A stretch of 36,178 nt of DNA from an uncultured Lachnospiraceae bacterium (GTDB lineage: Bacteria > Bacillota > Clostridia > Lachnospirales > Lachnospiraceae), in the NCBI GenBank assembly GCA_910578115.1, contig CAJTPO010000008.1, positions 1 through 36,178 of the forward strand, read 5' to 3'. Position numbers and translations under genes: made by a program. Below, one piece after another: positions 1 through 8,159 of the stretch (within the stretch, counting starts at the first letter, position 1; each line of letters opens with the position of its first letter). Below the pieces are notes generated by a model. The model saw nothing but the letters and a program-made list of their open reading frames with translations, ran no database searches and was not told the DNA's origin.

Positions 1-189
1 TAGAAGGAAGGGTATACATAAGGCCATGTAGAACGAAAAACCAAGACGTTCTACTTCTTGTACCCCAATCCCTCTATTTTCGTACCAGATACAGAGAAAT
101 GTCCATCCTCTTGGCTCATTCATCTGAGATATGTAACTAAAAATTCCTTGAAAAATAAGGAAAAAAGACTTGACTTAATAGGGAGGAAA
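1..189. other. Non-coding stretch with two small hairpins
   Basis: No gene is recognised here. Positions 28-35 (GTAGAACG) and 47-54 (CGTTCTAC) form an 8-bp inverted repeat, and 144-149/157-162 (TTCCTT/AAGGAA) form a second. Read on the minus strand, the second is followed by a short T-run and could be a weak terminator. The stretch precedes the decayed nuclease gene and may belong to the same remnant. Confidence 0.35.
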
Positions 190-516
190 ATGAATGAGAA
201 AAAGAAAATTAAATCAGCGGTTTAAGCCGAAATCCAGTCAGCGATAGATCACTGTATAGAGCAGGGTATTCTTACAGATATCTTGAAATCAGAGAAAAGT
301 GAGGTGCTTCATATGATTTTTCTGACGGAATATGATGAGAAAAAACACTTACGGCATACGTTTGAAGAAGGTAAAGAAGAGGGCCGCGAGGATAAACTGC
401 TTGAACAGATCCGAAAAAAGCGTGCTAAAGGCAGGAGCGTTGAAACAATCGCGGAAGAATTAGAGGAGGACGTCGAGACGATTCGCTGTCTGCTGGAGCG
501 GTGTCAGGACAGATAG
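190..516 (+). pseudogene. Remnant of Rpn-family nuclease/transposase (C-terminal part)
   Basis: The readable part resembles the C-terminal region of Rpn-type PD-(D/E)XK recombination-promoting nucleases: a segment like AIDHCIEQGIL, then EYDEKKH, then a charged EEGKEEGRED helix. The reading frame opens with an ATG at 190 behind GGGAGG but has an in-frame TAA at 223-225; the family-like sequence continues after the stop. The longest uninterrupted piece starts at a TTG at 283 and gives only 77 residues, against roughly 250-300 for the family. The nuclease domain is absent from the window. The C-terminal 35 residues look like a helix-turn-helix-like segment (KGRSVETIAEELEEDVETI). I infer a decayed mobile-type gene. 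A functional small protein from 283 cannot be excluded. Confidence 0.6.
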
Positions 517-588
517 AAGCAGGTCTGAATCGGAATATAATACAAATAGTACAGAAAAATATCCATTTTATATCCCAAAAAGTAAGAC

Positions 589-686
589 TATAATACATAT
601 AATCAGGGAAATGAAGGAGTGGTCACGCCGGGTCGGCAGGACGAGACGGCGGGGATGTAACGGAAGTCAAAACGGAGGGTTATTGA
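589..686 (+). promoter_or_regulatory. Probable promoter (-10) and leader of the GH127 gene
   Basis: A perfect TATAAT lies at 589-594, but the -35 region around 566-571 (TTTTAT) is weak. The leader that follows is GC-rich at 625-656, with a short CGCCG/CGGCG stem, and ends in a GGAGGG ribosome binding site at 674-679, 7 bases before the ATG at 687. A weak -35 could mean dependence on an activator, which is inference only. Confidence 0.4.
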
Positions 687-2618
687 ATGGGCGATTTAAA
701 GTTGGTAAAAAGGTTTGATGTAACGGACGGTTTCTTCGGCAGATACCGGAAGCTGGTGAAGGATGTGGTGCTTCCTTATCAGGAGAACGCGTTGAACGAC
801 CGCATCGAGGGCGCAGAGAAAAGCCACTGTATCGAGAATTTCCGCATGGCGGCGGAGAAGCTGCGCACGGGCAGCTGCGACGGTGAATTCTACGGTATGG
901 TATTTCAGGACAGCGATGTGGCGAAATGGCTGGAAGGGGCTGCCTACTCTCTGGCGCAGAATCCGGATCCGGAACTGGAGAAGCGCTGCGATGAAATCAT
1001 AGAATTGATCGGCAGCGCACAGCATGAGGACGGGTATCTGAATACCTATTTTACCGTCAAGGAGCCGGATAAGCGGTGGACGAATCTTCACGAGGCGCAT
1101 GAACTGTACTGTGCGGGACATATGATCGAGGCGGCAGTTGCCTACGCGGAGTGTACCGGCAAGGCAAGGCTTCTGGAGATCATGTGCGGCATGGCGGATC
1201 ATATCTACAAACATTTCATCGAAGAGGGAGCGGCGGGGTATCCCGGACATCCGGAGATCGAGCTGGCGCTCATGCGTCTGTTCCGCTGCACGAAGGAAGA
1301 GAAGTACAAGGAGCTGGCGCTTCACTTTATCAATGTAAGAGGCGTTGACAGCGATTATTATAAGAAGGAAAAGAGCACAAGCGGCTGGACGGTATGGGGC
1401 AGCAATGCGGTGGACACAGAATATAACCAGTGCTCCGAACCGGTGAGGATGCAGAAGAAGGCGGTAGGCCATGCGGTGAGGGCGGTCTATCTTTATACCG
1501 GTATGGCGGATGCGGCCATGGAGACGGGGGATGCCACATTGACGGAGGCGTGCAGAACCCTGTGGAATAATATCACGCAGAGCAGGATGTACGTGACGGG
1601 CGCAATCGGCTCCGCCTATGAGGGAGAAGCGTTCACGAAGGACTATCACCTGCCCAACGATACGGCTTATGCGGAGACGTGTGCGGCCATTGGCCTGATC
1701 TTTTTTGCCAATAAGATGCTGTATCTGGAGAGAGACCGCAAATATGCGGATGAGATGGAGCGCGCTCTGTACAACTGTGTTCTGGCGGGTATGCAGCTGG
1801 ACGGCACGAAATTTTTCTATGTGAATCCGCTGGAAGCGCTGCCGGGTATTTCCGGGGAAGCGCAGACCCATAAACATGCATTGCCTGTGCGGCCGAAATG
1901 GTTTGCCTGCGCGTGCTGCCCTCCCAATGTGGCAAGGCTTCTGGCATCCCTGTCGGAATATGCATGGCATGTGCTTCCGGACAGGCTGTTTTCCAATCTT
2001 TTTATAGACGGGACACTGGATCTGCGGGATACCTTCGGCGGCAGGATCAGGCTGGAGACGGCATATCCTTATGGCAATAAGATCACCTATCGGTTTGAGC
2101 CGGAGGAGGAGACGATGTCCGTACCGCTGGCGATCCGCATCCCGGCGTGGAGCACAGGCACGGTGATCTGTCTGAACGGAAAACCTGTCAAATATGAGAT
2201 GGAAGAGAGCGGCTATGCATTCCTGTACAGAGATTTCAAGGCCGGTGATGAGCTGACGGTAGAACTTGAGATGCCGGTGAGAAAGGTATATACCTGCAAT
2301 AAGGTGTCGGCCAATACCGGAAAAGCAGCGGTTCAGAGAGGGCCGTTGATTTACTGCGCGGAAGGCGTGGACAATGCCGGTGATGTGCTCTCCCTTTCAC
2401 TGAAAAAAGGCGGCAGCGTCACGGTCGGCGAATATCTGCCGGATAAGCTGTTCGGGATACAGGAGCTGTATGCGGAAGGATATCGTGATACAGGAGCTGA
2501 GACGCTCTACAGCTACGAAACGCCGGCGGCGGAGGCATGTCAGATCACGCTGATCCCCTACTACGCATGGGGCAACCGTGGTCTGAACCAGATGCGGGTG
2601 TGGATACCGGAAAAATGA
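687..2618 (+). CDS. GH127 beta-L-arabinofuranosidase
   Basis: A 643-residue glycoside hydrolase of family GH127 (DUF1680), which removes beta-L-arabinofuranose from plant glycans and hydroxyproline-linked arabinans. Length is close to the characterised Bifidobacterium enzyme HypBA1 (658 aa). The metal and catalytic residues can be seen: AETCAAIG supplies Glu330 and Cys332, and CACCPPN supplies Cys410 and Cys411, matching the Glu-Cys-Cys-Cys zinc site of HypBA1, in which one cysteine is the nucleophile. The N-terminal two thirds fit an (alpha/alpha)6 barrel and the C-terminal third (from about residue 440) looks beta-rich. No signal peptide, so it probably acts in the cytoplasm on imported arabino-oligosaccharides. 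The start has GGAGGG 7 bases upstream. It stands alone, with a terminator directly downstream and no transporter in view. Confidence 0.93.
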   Translation: MGDLKLVKRFDVTDGFFGRYRKLVKDVVLPYQENALNDRIEGAEKSHCIENFRMAAEKLRTGSCDGEFYGMVFQDSDVAKWLEGAAYSLAQNPDPELEKRCDEIIELIGSAQHEDGYLNTYFTVKEPDKRWTNLHEAHELYCAGHMIEAAVAYAECTGKARLLEIMCGMADHIYKHFIEEGAAGYPGHPEIELALMRLFRCTKEEKYKELALHFINVRGVDSDYYKKEKSTSGWTVWGSNAVDTEYNQCSEPVRMQKKAVGHAVRAVYLYTGMADAAMETGDATLTEACRTLWNNITQSRMYVTGAIGSAYEGEAFTKDYHLPNDTAYAETCAAIGLIFFANKMLYLERDRKYADEMERALYNCVLAGMQLDGTKFFYVNPLEALPGISGEAQTHKHALPVRPKWFACACCPPNVARLLASLSEYAWHVLPDRLFSNLFIDGTLDLRDTFGGRIRLETAYPYGNKITYRFEPEEETMSVPLAIRIPAWSTGTVICLNGKPVKYEMEESGYAFLYRDFKAGDELTVELEMPVRKVYTCNKVSANTGKAAVQRGPLIYCAEGVDNAGDVLSLSLKKGGSVTVGEYLPDKLFGIQELYAEGYRDTGAETLYSYETPAAEACQITLIPYYAWGNRGLNQMRVWIPEK

Positions 2619-2631
2619 TGCATGAGTTTGA

Positions 2632-2680
2632 CAAAAGGCGGAGATATGCGTATATATGCATATCACTGCCTTTTGTTTTG
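2632..2680 (+). terminator. Terminator after GH127 gene
   Basis: Outer stem CAAAAGGC (2632-2639) pairs with GCCTTTTG (2668-2675), with an inner GATATGC/GCATATC stem between them. The outer 3' arm itself supplies four Ts and more Ts follow. It begins 13 bases after the stop codon. Confidence 0.75.
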
Positions 2681-2725
2681 GCTGTGGGCTGCGGTATTGC
2701 AAGCAAGCATGACAAAAATATTTGA

Positions 2726-2754
2726 TTGTATCTATATCTGATTCCGGCTATACT
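2726..2754 (+). promoter_or_regulatory. Possible SigA promoter for 2829 gene and cca
   Basis: TTGTAT (2726-2731), 17 bases, TATACT (2749-2754). It is the only plausible promoter between the upstream terminator and the small gene. The -10 overlaps the hairpin listed at 2744-2778, so either the promoter or the terminator reading may be right. Confidence 0.45.
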
Positions 2755-2778
2755 GTAATAGTCCGGTATATTTTTTTT
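2744..2778 (+). terminator. Terminator-like hairpin overlapping the promoter
   Basis: CCGGCTAT (2744-2751) pairs with ATAG and CCGG (2758-2761, 2763-2766), with one bulged T and a 6-base loop. It is followed by TATA and eight Ts (2771-2778). It has the shape of an intrinsic terminator, but an efficient terminator already lies at 2632-2680. Confidence 0.4.
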
Positions 2779-2820
2779 CATCCTGCACATGCTATGCGGG
2801 AAACATGTGACAGGAGGATG
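2779..2820 (+). promoter_or_regulatory. 5' UTR hairpin covering the ribosome binding site
   Basis: CATCCTGCACATG (2779-2791) can pair with CATGTG (2804-2809), CAGG (2811-2814) and ATG (2818-2820), leaving small bulges. The paired 3' arm contains the CAGGAGG ribosome binding site of the gene at 2829. This would keep the site closed unless the hairpin melts or is opened. Confidence 0.4.
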
Positions 2821-2828
2821 AAAAAGAA

Positions 2829-3065
2829 ATGGATTATAATAATTTACCGCTGGATCTGGGCGTAGCGATCACTACAAACCGTGCGGCGATGGATCGGTTT
2901 GTGGATATGACGGATGACGAGAAGGAAGAGTTTATTGAGAGAAGCCGCGGCGTAATGTCCGGGAAAGAGATAGAGAAACTGGTGAATTCTCTGGCAAAAG
3001 AGGAGGAGCCGGATCTTCATCTTGAGGATGTCAATGATATTTTCAAAGGGCCGGGCATTGGCTGA
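2829..3065 (+). CDS. Small conserved hypothetical protein (78 aa)
   Basis: A 78-residue, acidic, probably helical protein with no membrane segment or signal peptide. The order is a short N-terminal LPLDLGVAIT-like stretch, a segment MTDDEKEEFIERSRGVMSGKEIEKLVNSL, and an acidic tail. The middle part resembles the C-terminal helical motif of YdeI-like and related small clostridial proteins, which is weak family evidence. It lies 32 bases upstream of cca and probably shares its transcript. The ribosome binding site AGGAGG lies 12 bases before the ATG, a long spacing, and sits in a predicted hairpin. Function unknown. Confidence 0.7.
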   Translation: MDYNNLPLDLGVAITTNRAAMDRFVDMTDDEKEEFIERSRGVMSGKEIEKLVNSLAKEEEPDLHLEDVNDIFKGPGIG

Positions 3066-3097
3066 ACCTGCATTATGAAAGGATAAGGATACGGGAT

Positions 3098-4450
3098 ATG
3101 ATGAAAATACAGCTGCCGGATAAAGTGCATGGAATCATTGAAACGCTGATTGCGGCGGGATATGAGGCGTATGCCGTCGGCGGCTGTATTCGCGATTCGG
3201 TATTGGGCAGAGAGCCCAGTGATTGGGACATTACCACATCTGCGAAACCGGAGGACGTGAAAAGGATTTTTGCAAGGACTATCGATACCGGGATTAAGCA
3301 TGGTACGGTGACGGTGATGATGGATCATGAGGCTTTTGAGGTGACCACATACCGTATTGATGGAGTGTATGAGGATGGGCGGCATCCGAAAGAGGTAACT
3401 TTTACGGCGAGTCTGGAAGAAGACCTGAGGCGACGGGATTTTACCATGAATGCGATGGCTTATAATGAGCAGACAGGACTGGTGGATATTTTCGATGGGA
3501 TACGCGATATGGAGGCGGGAGTGATCCGCTGTGTGGGCAATGCAGAGGAGCGCTTTACGGAGGATGCGCTGCGGATACTGAGAGCAGTTCGTTTTTCCGC
3601 ACAGCTGGGATACGAGATTGCGGAGGATACAAAGAGTGCTGTCAGAAAGCTGGCGCCGAATCTTAAGAAAATCAGTGCGGAGCGTATTCAGACGGAACTG
3701 GTTAAACTGCTTGTCTCTGATCATCCGGACTATTTGCGCATCGCATATGAGACGGGAATCACGAGACAGGTTCTTCCGGAATTTGATCTCTGCATGGAGA
3801 CTCCTCAGAATAATCCGCATCATTGCTACAGCGTAGGAGAGCATATCCTGCATGCCATGCTGGAAGTGAGGCCGGATAAGGTGCTGCGGCTGGGTATGCT
3901 TTTTCATGATATCGGGAAGCCACAGACGCTGACAATAGACGAGAAAGGTATCACGCATAATAAAAAACATGCGGTCGTTGGGGAACAGATGACAATGCAG
4001 ATCCTGCGCCGCTTGAAGTTTGACAACGATACAATTCGGAAAGTGACTAAGATTGTGCTCTGCCATGACCAGGAAGTGGGAGCTTCTCCAGCCGGGGTCC
4101 GGCGGTCGGTGAACAGGATCGGAGAAGATATTTTCCGGATGCTTTTTGACGTAAAGCGTGCGGATATTCTGGCGCAGAGCGATTATCTTCGGGAAGAAAA
4201 ACTTGCCAGGCTGGCATACATATATGATCTCTACGATGAAATCTGCAGAAAGCAGGAATGTGTAAGCCTGAAAGACCTGGCAGTGACGGGAAGTGATCTG
4301 ATCGCGCTTGGAGTGCCGCCCGGCCGGGAGATTGGGGTCATTTTACATGAACTTTTGGAGATCGTGCTGGAAGAGCCGGAACGCAACACAAGGGAGGAAC
4401 TGATCCGCGTGTACGCTGAGCGCAGAAAATGCGCAGAGCTGTTGCCTTAG
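3098..4450 (+). CDS. cca: CCA-adding tRNA nucleotidyltransferase
   Basis: Adds or repairs the 3'-CCA end of tRNAs using CTP and ATP. This is a class II enzyme of 450 residues. The nucleotidyltransferase head has GGCIRD (residues 28-33), the metal-binding DWD pair in SDWDIT (about residues 41-46) and RRDFTMNAMAY (about 114-124). An RNA-binding region follows, then an HD domain with FHDIGKP (about residues 269-275), as in the longer Gram-positive and clostridial forms; in HD-containing homologues this domain can carry phosphohydrolase activity. Two adjacent ATG codons are present and the first is used here. The leader shares 14 identical bases with the one before the lipoprotein gene at 5606. 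Its place just after a small hypothetical gene is unremarkable. Confidence 0.95.
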   Translation: MMKIQLPDKVHGIIETLIAAGYEAYAVGGCIRDSVLGREPSDWDITTSAKPEDVKRIFARTIDTGIKHGTVTVMMDHEAFEVTTYRIDGVYEDGRHPKEVTFTASLEEDLRRRDFTMNAMAYNEQTGLVDIFDGIRDMEAGVIRCVGNAEERFTEDALRILRAVRFSAQLGYEIAEDTKSAVRKLAPNLKKISAERIQTELVKLLVSDHPDYLRIAYETGITRQVLPEFDLCMETPQNNPHHCYSVGEHILHAMLEVRPDKVLRLGMLFHDIGKPQTLTIDEKGITHNKKHAVVGEQMTMQILRRLKFDNDTIRKVTKIVLCHDQEVGASPAGVRRSVNRIGEDIFRMLFDVKRADILAQSDYLREEKLARLAYIYDLYDEICRKQECVSLKDLAVTGSDLIALGVPPGREIGVILHELLEIVLEEPERNTREELIRVYAERRKCAELLP

Positions 4451-4463
4451 ATATTCTTTTCAT

Positions 4464-4489
4464 ACTTTTCACTCAGCTTTCATAAGATA
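4464..4489 (+). promoter_or_regulatory. Candidate SigK promoter for cotS-like gene
   Basis: CATAAGATA at 4481-4489 matches the SigK -10 pattern CATAnnnTA, and an AC dinucleotide at 4464-4465 sits 15 bases upstream, as expected for the short SigK -35. A late mother-cell promoter fits a spore coat gene. The motif is short and could be chance. Confidence 0.4.
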
Positions 4490-4518
4490 AGATAGACGAG
4501 AAAGCGGGGGGTATTCGT

Positions 4519-5496
4519 GTGAATGATAGAGCTGTCAGTTTATTGGACCATTATGATATAGAGGTAATCCGTACCTGGAAGGGTCGTGGGGCGATCCTTT
4601 GTGAATCGGATAAGGGACTGTTGATTTTAAAAGAGTACAGCGGACCGGTTGATAAGGTAAAGTTTCAGGATTTTCTGTTAAGGCATATCAACGGAAGCGG
4701 TATGGTGCAGGTGGAGTCTATCCTGCGGACGAAGGAGGAAGAACTGATCGTCTCAGACCTGGATGGAACCCCCTATATTTTAAAATCTTACTATGAGGGG
4801 AAAGAGTGCAATTACAGAGATATCGATGAGTGCAGGCAGGCGGTGTGTACTCTGGCGAGACTGCATACTGCGGCCGATCTTTCCGGGTATGAGGAACTGT
4901 GCAGTCAGCCTGTCTATCGAATTGAAAATGAATATCAGAAGCATAACCGGGAATTAAAGAAAGTAAAAAAATTCCTGCATGAGAAGAGCCAGAAAACAGA
5001 ATTTGAGATTTATTTAATGAAGCATTATGATTATTTCATGAATAATGCCTTGCAAATTACCGATGAATTGCGGTATTATGCCTATGAGGAAGATGATTAT
5101 GAATTCTCGGTGGTATGTCATGGAGACTATCAGTATCATAACATTCTGCGGACTGATACAGGTAATGTACTGATTAATTTCGAGAAGTGTATACGGGATT
5201 ATCCGGTACGGGATCTCTATCTGTATCTACGGAAACTGTTGGAAAAAAATAACTGGTCGCAGACACTTGGGAATTTGCTTCTGGAGAGTTATAATGGAGT
5301 CAGGAATCTGACAGACAGGGATTACAGGCAGTTATATTACCGGCTGGCATATCCCGAGAAATTCTGGAAGATCGTTAATTTTTATTATAACACGGGTAAA
5401 GCATGGATTCCTGGCAGAAATATGGAGAAGATCGAGAAATTGTTCGCCCAGGAGCGGGAGAAGCAGCTTTTTCTGGAGTATACTTTTAAAAAATAA
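4519..5496 (+). CDS. CotS-family spore coat protein (kinase-like fold)
   Basis: A 325-residue member of the CotS/CotI/YutH family, proteins with an aminoglycoside-phosphotransferase-like fold found in the coat of clostridial and bacillar spores. The Brenner-type motif is visible as VCHGDYQYHN (about residues 198-207), followed by VLINFEKC where active APH kinases have an IDFE/IDWE-like metal site. Here the aspartate is replaced by Asn (INFE), so catalysis is doubtful; the family is known to include both active and inactive members. The start is a GTG at 4519 behind a GGGGGG tract at 4505-4510. The gene is preceded by a candidate SigK promoter, and it ends in a hairpin (5493-5514) that overlaps the stop codon. 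It is likely made in the mother cell late in sporulation. Confidence 0.85.
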   Translation: MNDRAVSLLDHYDIEVIRTWKGRGAILCESDKGLLILKEYSGPVDKVKFQDFLLRHINGSGMVQVESILRTKEEELIVSDLDGTPYILKSYYEGKECNYRDIDECRQAVCTLARLHTAADLSGYEELCSQPVYRIENEYQKHNRELKKVKKFLHEKSQKTEFEIYLMKHYDYFMNNALQITDELRYYAYEEDDYEFSVVCHGDYQYHNILRTDTGNVLINFEKCIRDYPVRDLYLYLRKLLEKNNWSQTLGNLLLESYNGVRNLTDRDYRQLYYRLAYPEKFWKIVNFYYNTGKAWIPGRNMEKIEKLFAQEREKQLFLEYTFKK

Positions 5497-5605
5497 TTCC
5501 TTTTTCGGAATTATGGGCCTGTTGAGGGGCAAAATGCTTAAGCCGGTAAGGAACATTTTTCCGAAAAGGAAAAATAAAGAGGAATGGAAAGGATAAGGAT
5601 TCAGG

Positions 5606-7372
5606 ATGCACGGAAGAATTTCACAGGCAGTAACGGTTATCATGATCATGGTATTATTGATCACCGGATGTACATCGCAGGCTTTTAATATCGGTATGGC
5701 CAAAGACAAGGAGCATAATGTGGTGGACACCGGGTTCAGTGTGAGTACAGTCGGGAGCTACGATTCAGCGGATACGGCAGTTGTCATGGATGTGGATCAG
5801 GAGAACAGCTGTGTTATTTTCATGAATATGGATACGGGCAGGCAATATACCTTATATTATGACGGTACTACTTATGTGACGGATAAATATGACGGGCCGA
5901 TGACGATTTCCCAGATCAGGGCGGGAGATGTGGTTGATGTTAATTTCTTAAAGGGAAAGAGACAGATCGCAAATATCAAGGTGTCTCCCAGTGCATGGGT
6001 TTATGAAAATATAGATAATTATGATCTGGGCGGCATCAACAAAACAGCAAGCATTGGTTCCAGTACCTACTCTCTTCCGGATCAGGCGGTTGTCCTTTCA
6101 GAGGGAAAGCGTGTTGAAGTGATGGATGTGGTGGCGCAGGACCGGGTAACTATCCGTGGTATTGACCACAGGATCTACAGTATCAATGTGGAAAGGGGAC
6201 ATGGTTATCTGCGGCTGCGGAACGAACAGCCTCTGATCGGTGGTTGGATTGAAGTGGGGAATACTGTGATCAGAGAGATTACGGACGATATGCTTCTGGT
6301 GGTACCGGAAGGCAGTTATCAGGTTGCTTTATCCAATGACGGCATCAGCAGCACTAAGGATATTGTGATCGAGAGAGATAAAGAAACGGTACTGGATGTA
6401 GGAGATATTGAGATCGTTGAGGATAAGGTCGGCAGGATTCTGTTTTCGGTTAAGCCGGCAGACACGGAAGTCAGTATAGACGGCGAGTCCGTAGATATCG
6501 GCAGTGCGGTTGAACTGCCCTACGGTATTCATCAGGTTCATTTGGAAGCGGAAGGGTATGATTCTCTTACGAAATATATTCAGGTAGGTTCGGAATACGC
6601 AAAGCTTTCCTTTGCACTGGAGAAAAAGAAGGAAGATACTTCCACGATCAGTGACAACACTCTGGAATTGAAAGAACCGGAGAGCAGTAAGCCTGATGAT
6701 ACCGACCAGGAGGAGGATACCATAACACCGACCACGAGCAATAAAGTCTACATTGATTCACCAAAGGGTGTAGAAGTATATGTGGACAATAATTATATTG
6801 GTATCGCGCCTGTCAGCTTTAAGAAGAATATAGGAAGTCATACCGTGACGCTGCGAAAGAGCGGATATAAAACCAAGAGTTATACGATCTATTTATACAA
6901 TGACGGAGAGGACATCACGTATTCCTTTGCAGAGCTGGAGAAGGAAAAGGAAACTGTCAGTGGAAACTCGACTGACAAAAAGCCCTCATCGGACAGCAGT
7001 AAAAATCCGTCGAGTGACAGTACGAAGAATCCGTCGTCAGGCAGCAGCACGGAGAATCCGTCATCAGGCAGCAGTACGGAGAATCCATCATCGGGCAGCA
7101 GCACGGAGAATCCATCATCGGGCAGCAGCACGGAGAATCCGTCATCAGGCAGCAGCACGGAGAATCCCTCATCGGACGGCAGCACGGAGAATCCACCGTC
7201 AGACGGCAGCACGGAAACGCCGCCATCGGACGGCAGCACAGAGACTCCACCGTCAGATGGCAGCACGGAAATACCACCATCGGACGGCAGCACGGAGAAT
7301 CCCTCATCAGGCAGCAGTACGGATACCCCTCCCAGTGGAGATGAAAATGATGCACCGAGATTTCCGTATTAA
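5606..7372 (+). CDS. PEGA-domain lipoprotein with tandem-repeat tail
   Basis: A 588-residue predicted lipoprotein. The N-terminus has a hydrophobic signal ending in the lipobox LITGC (Cys at about residue 22). Residues 40-270 hold a beta-rich region of unknown family. Two PEGA domains follow, at about 275-330 (VKPADTEVSIDGESV) and 378-430 (VYIDSPKGVEVYVDNNYIG), beta-sandwich modules common in surface proteins. From about residue 452 to the end the protein consists of 8- and 9-residue repeats of the type PSSGSSTEN/PPSDGSTET, rich in Ser, Thr and Pro, probably a cell-wall-spanning or glycosylated stalk. There is no LPXTG motif, so anchoring is by the N-terminal lipid. Gene-specific function is unknown. 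The 109-base upstream gap holds two hairpins (5493-5514 and around 5551-5573) but no clear promoter. Confidence 0.85.
   Translation: MHGRISQAVTVIMIMVLLITGCTSQAFNIGMAKDKEHNVVDTGFSVSTVGSYDSADTAVVMDVDQENSCVIFMNMDTGRQYTLYYDGTTYVTDKYDGPMTISQIRAGDVVDVNFLKGKRQIANIKVSPSAWVYENIDNYDLGGINKTASIGSSTYSLPDQAVVLSEGKRVEVMDVVAQDRVTIRGIDHRIYSINVERGHGYLRLRNEQPLIGGWIEVGNTVIREITDDMLLVVPEGSYQVALSNDGISSTKDIVIERDKETVLDVGDIEIVEDKVGRILFSVKPADTEVSIDGESVDIGSAVELPYGIHQVHLEAEGYDSLTKYIQVGSEYAKLSFALEKKKEDTSTISDNTLELKEPESSKPDDTDQEEDTITPTTSNKVYIDSPKGVEVYVDNNYIGIAPVSFKKNIGSHTVTLRKSGYKTKSYTIYLYNDGEDITYSFAELEKEKETVSGNSTDKKPSSDSSKNPSSDSTKNPSSGSSTENPSSGSSTENPSSGSSTENPSSGSSTENPSSGSSTENPSSDGSTENPPSDGSTETPPSDGSTETPPSDGSTEIPPSDGSTENPSSGSSTDTPPSGDENDAPRFPY
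6981..7341 (+). repeat. 24/27-bp tandem repeats encoding a Ser/Thr/Pro tail
   Basis: About 13 units. The first two are 24 bp (PSSDSSKN, PSSDSTKN) and the rest 27 bp (five PSSGSSTEN copies, then PSSDGSTEN, four PPSDGSTE-type copies and a terminal variant). Adjacent copies are nearly identical in DNA, pointing to recent slippage or recombination. All units keep the reading frame. Confidence 0.9.
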
Positions 7373-7415
7373 ATAAGTGCAGGTCCGGTTGCGTTGAGAT
7401 AGAGGCAGTGTAGAA

Positions 7416-8159
7416 ATGGTGGAAAATATGGATCAGAAATATACATACGAAGATTTCCTCAGGATCATCAAGACGCTCAGGGGAGAAAGCGGCTGCCCCT
7501 GGGACAGGGTTCAGACTCATGAGAGCCTGAAACCCTGTATGATGGAAGAGGCGGCAGAGCTGCTTGCGTCCATCCGTATCTATGACCAAACGGGTAATCC
7601 GGAGAATATGCAAGAGGAGCTTGGGGATGTACTCCTGCAGGTTGTAATGCATGCGGAGATCGCAGCGGAAGAGGGCCTGTTCACGATGGAGGATGTGGTG
7701 GATGAAGTCAGCCGTAAGATGATTCGCAGGCATCCGCATGTGTTTGGGACATGCAGTGCAGATACTTCCGAGGAAGCGCTTGTTAACTGGGAGGAGATCA
7801 AGAAAGAAGAGAAAAAGCATAAAGAGTGGATTGACTCTCCACTGCGGGAAATTCCCCGGGAGCTGCCGGCACTGACCAGGGCGGCTAAAGTGCTGAAAAG
7901 AATTGATAAGAATTATGAGAAGGGGAATTCCTATGAGCAGAATGTGGAGTCGCTGCAGGAGGCGGTGGAAGCGCTGAGAACATGCAGCCATGAACCGTAC
8001 AGCAGGGAACTCGAGAAGATCATGGGAGATATTCTCATGCGGGTATCAGACATTGCCAGAATTGCTAAAATCTCGCAGGAGCAGGTGCTTACGGACAGAG
8101 TGGAGGATCTGATCGAGAAATATGACGGCACGGACCCGGATGGCAGATTTTCATATTAA
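7416..8159 (+). CDS. mazG: MazG-type nucleoside triphosphate pyrophosphohydrolase
   Basis: Hydrolyses (d)NTPs to monophosphates and pyrophosphate, clearing aberrant nucleotides. A single 247-residue MazG-family protein with two all-alpha MazG segments. The N-terminal one has GCPWDRVQTHESL (about residues 26-38) and the metal-binding helices EEAAELL (about 44-50) and EELGDVLLQVV (67-77), followed by RRHPHVFG. The C-terminal half is a weaker second copy. It lacks the N-terminal methylase-like domain fused to B. subtilis YabN. It opens the conserved cluster leading to ftsH. The ATG at 7416 has GAGG 10 bases upstream; a second ATG at 7428 behind GGTGG is also possible. Confidence 0.93.
   Translation: MVENMDQKYTYEDFLRIIKTLRGESGCPWDRVQTHESLKPCMMEEAAELLASIRIYDQTGNPENMQEELGDVLLQVVMHAEIAAEEGLFTMEDVVDEVSRKMIRRHPHVFGTCSADTSEEALVNWEEIKKEEKKHKEWIDSPLREIPRELPALTRAAKVLKRIDKNYEKGNSYEQNVESLQEAVEALRTCSHEPYSRELEKIMGDILMRVSDIARIAKISQEQVLTDRVEDLIEKYDGTDPDGRFSY

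Noticed and set aside
696..1970. Long open frame on the minus strand opposite the GH127 gene
   Set aside because: It lies fully inside a well-supported enzyme gene, has no family similarity and no ribosome binding site; it is a by-product of codon use.
6957..7991. Cys-rich minus-strand frame over the lipoprotein repeats
   Set aside because: The CCRPM-like repetition is only the complement of the Ser/Thr/Pro repeat units, and the frame also runs across mazG.
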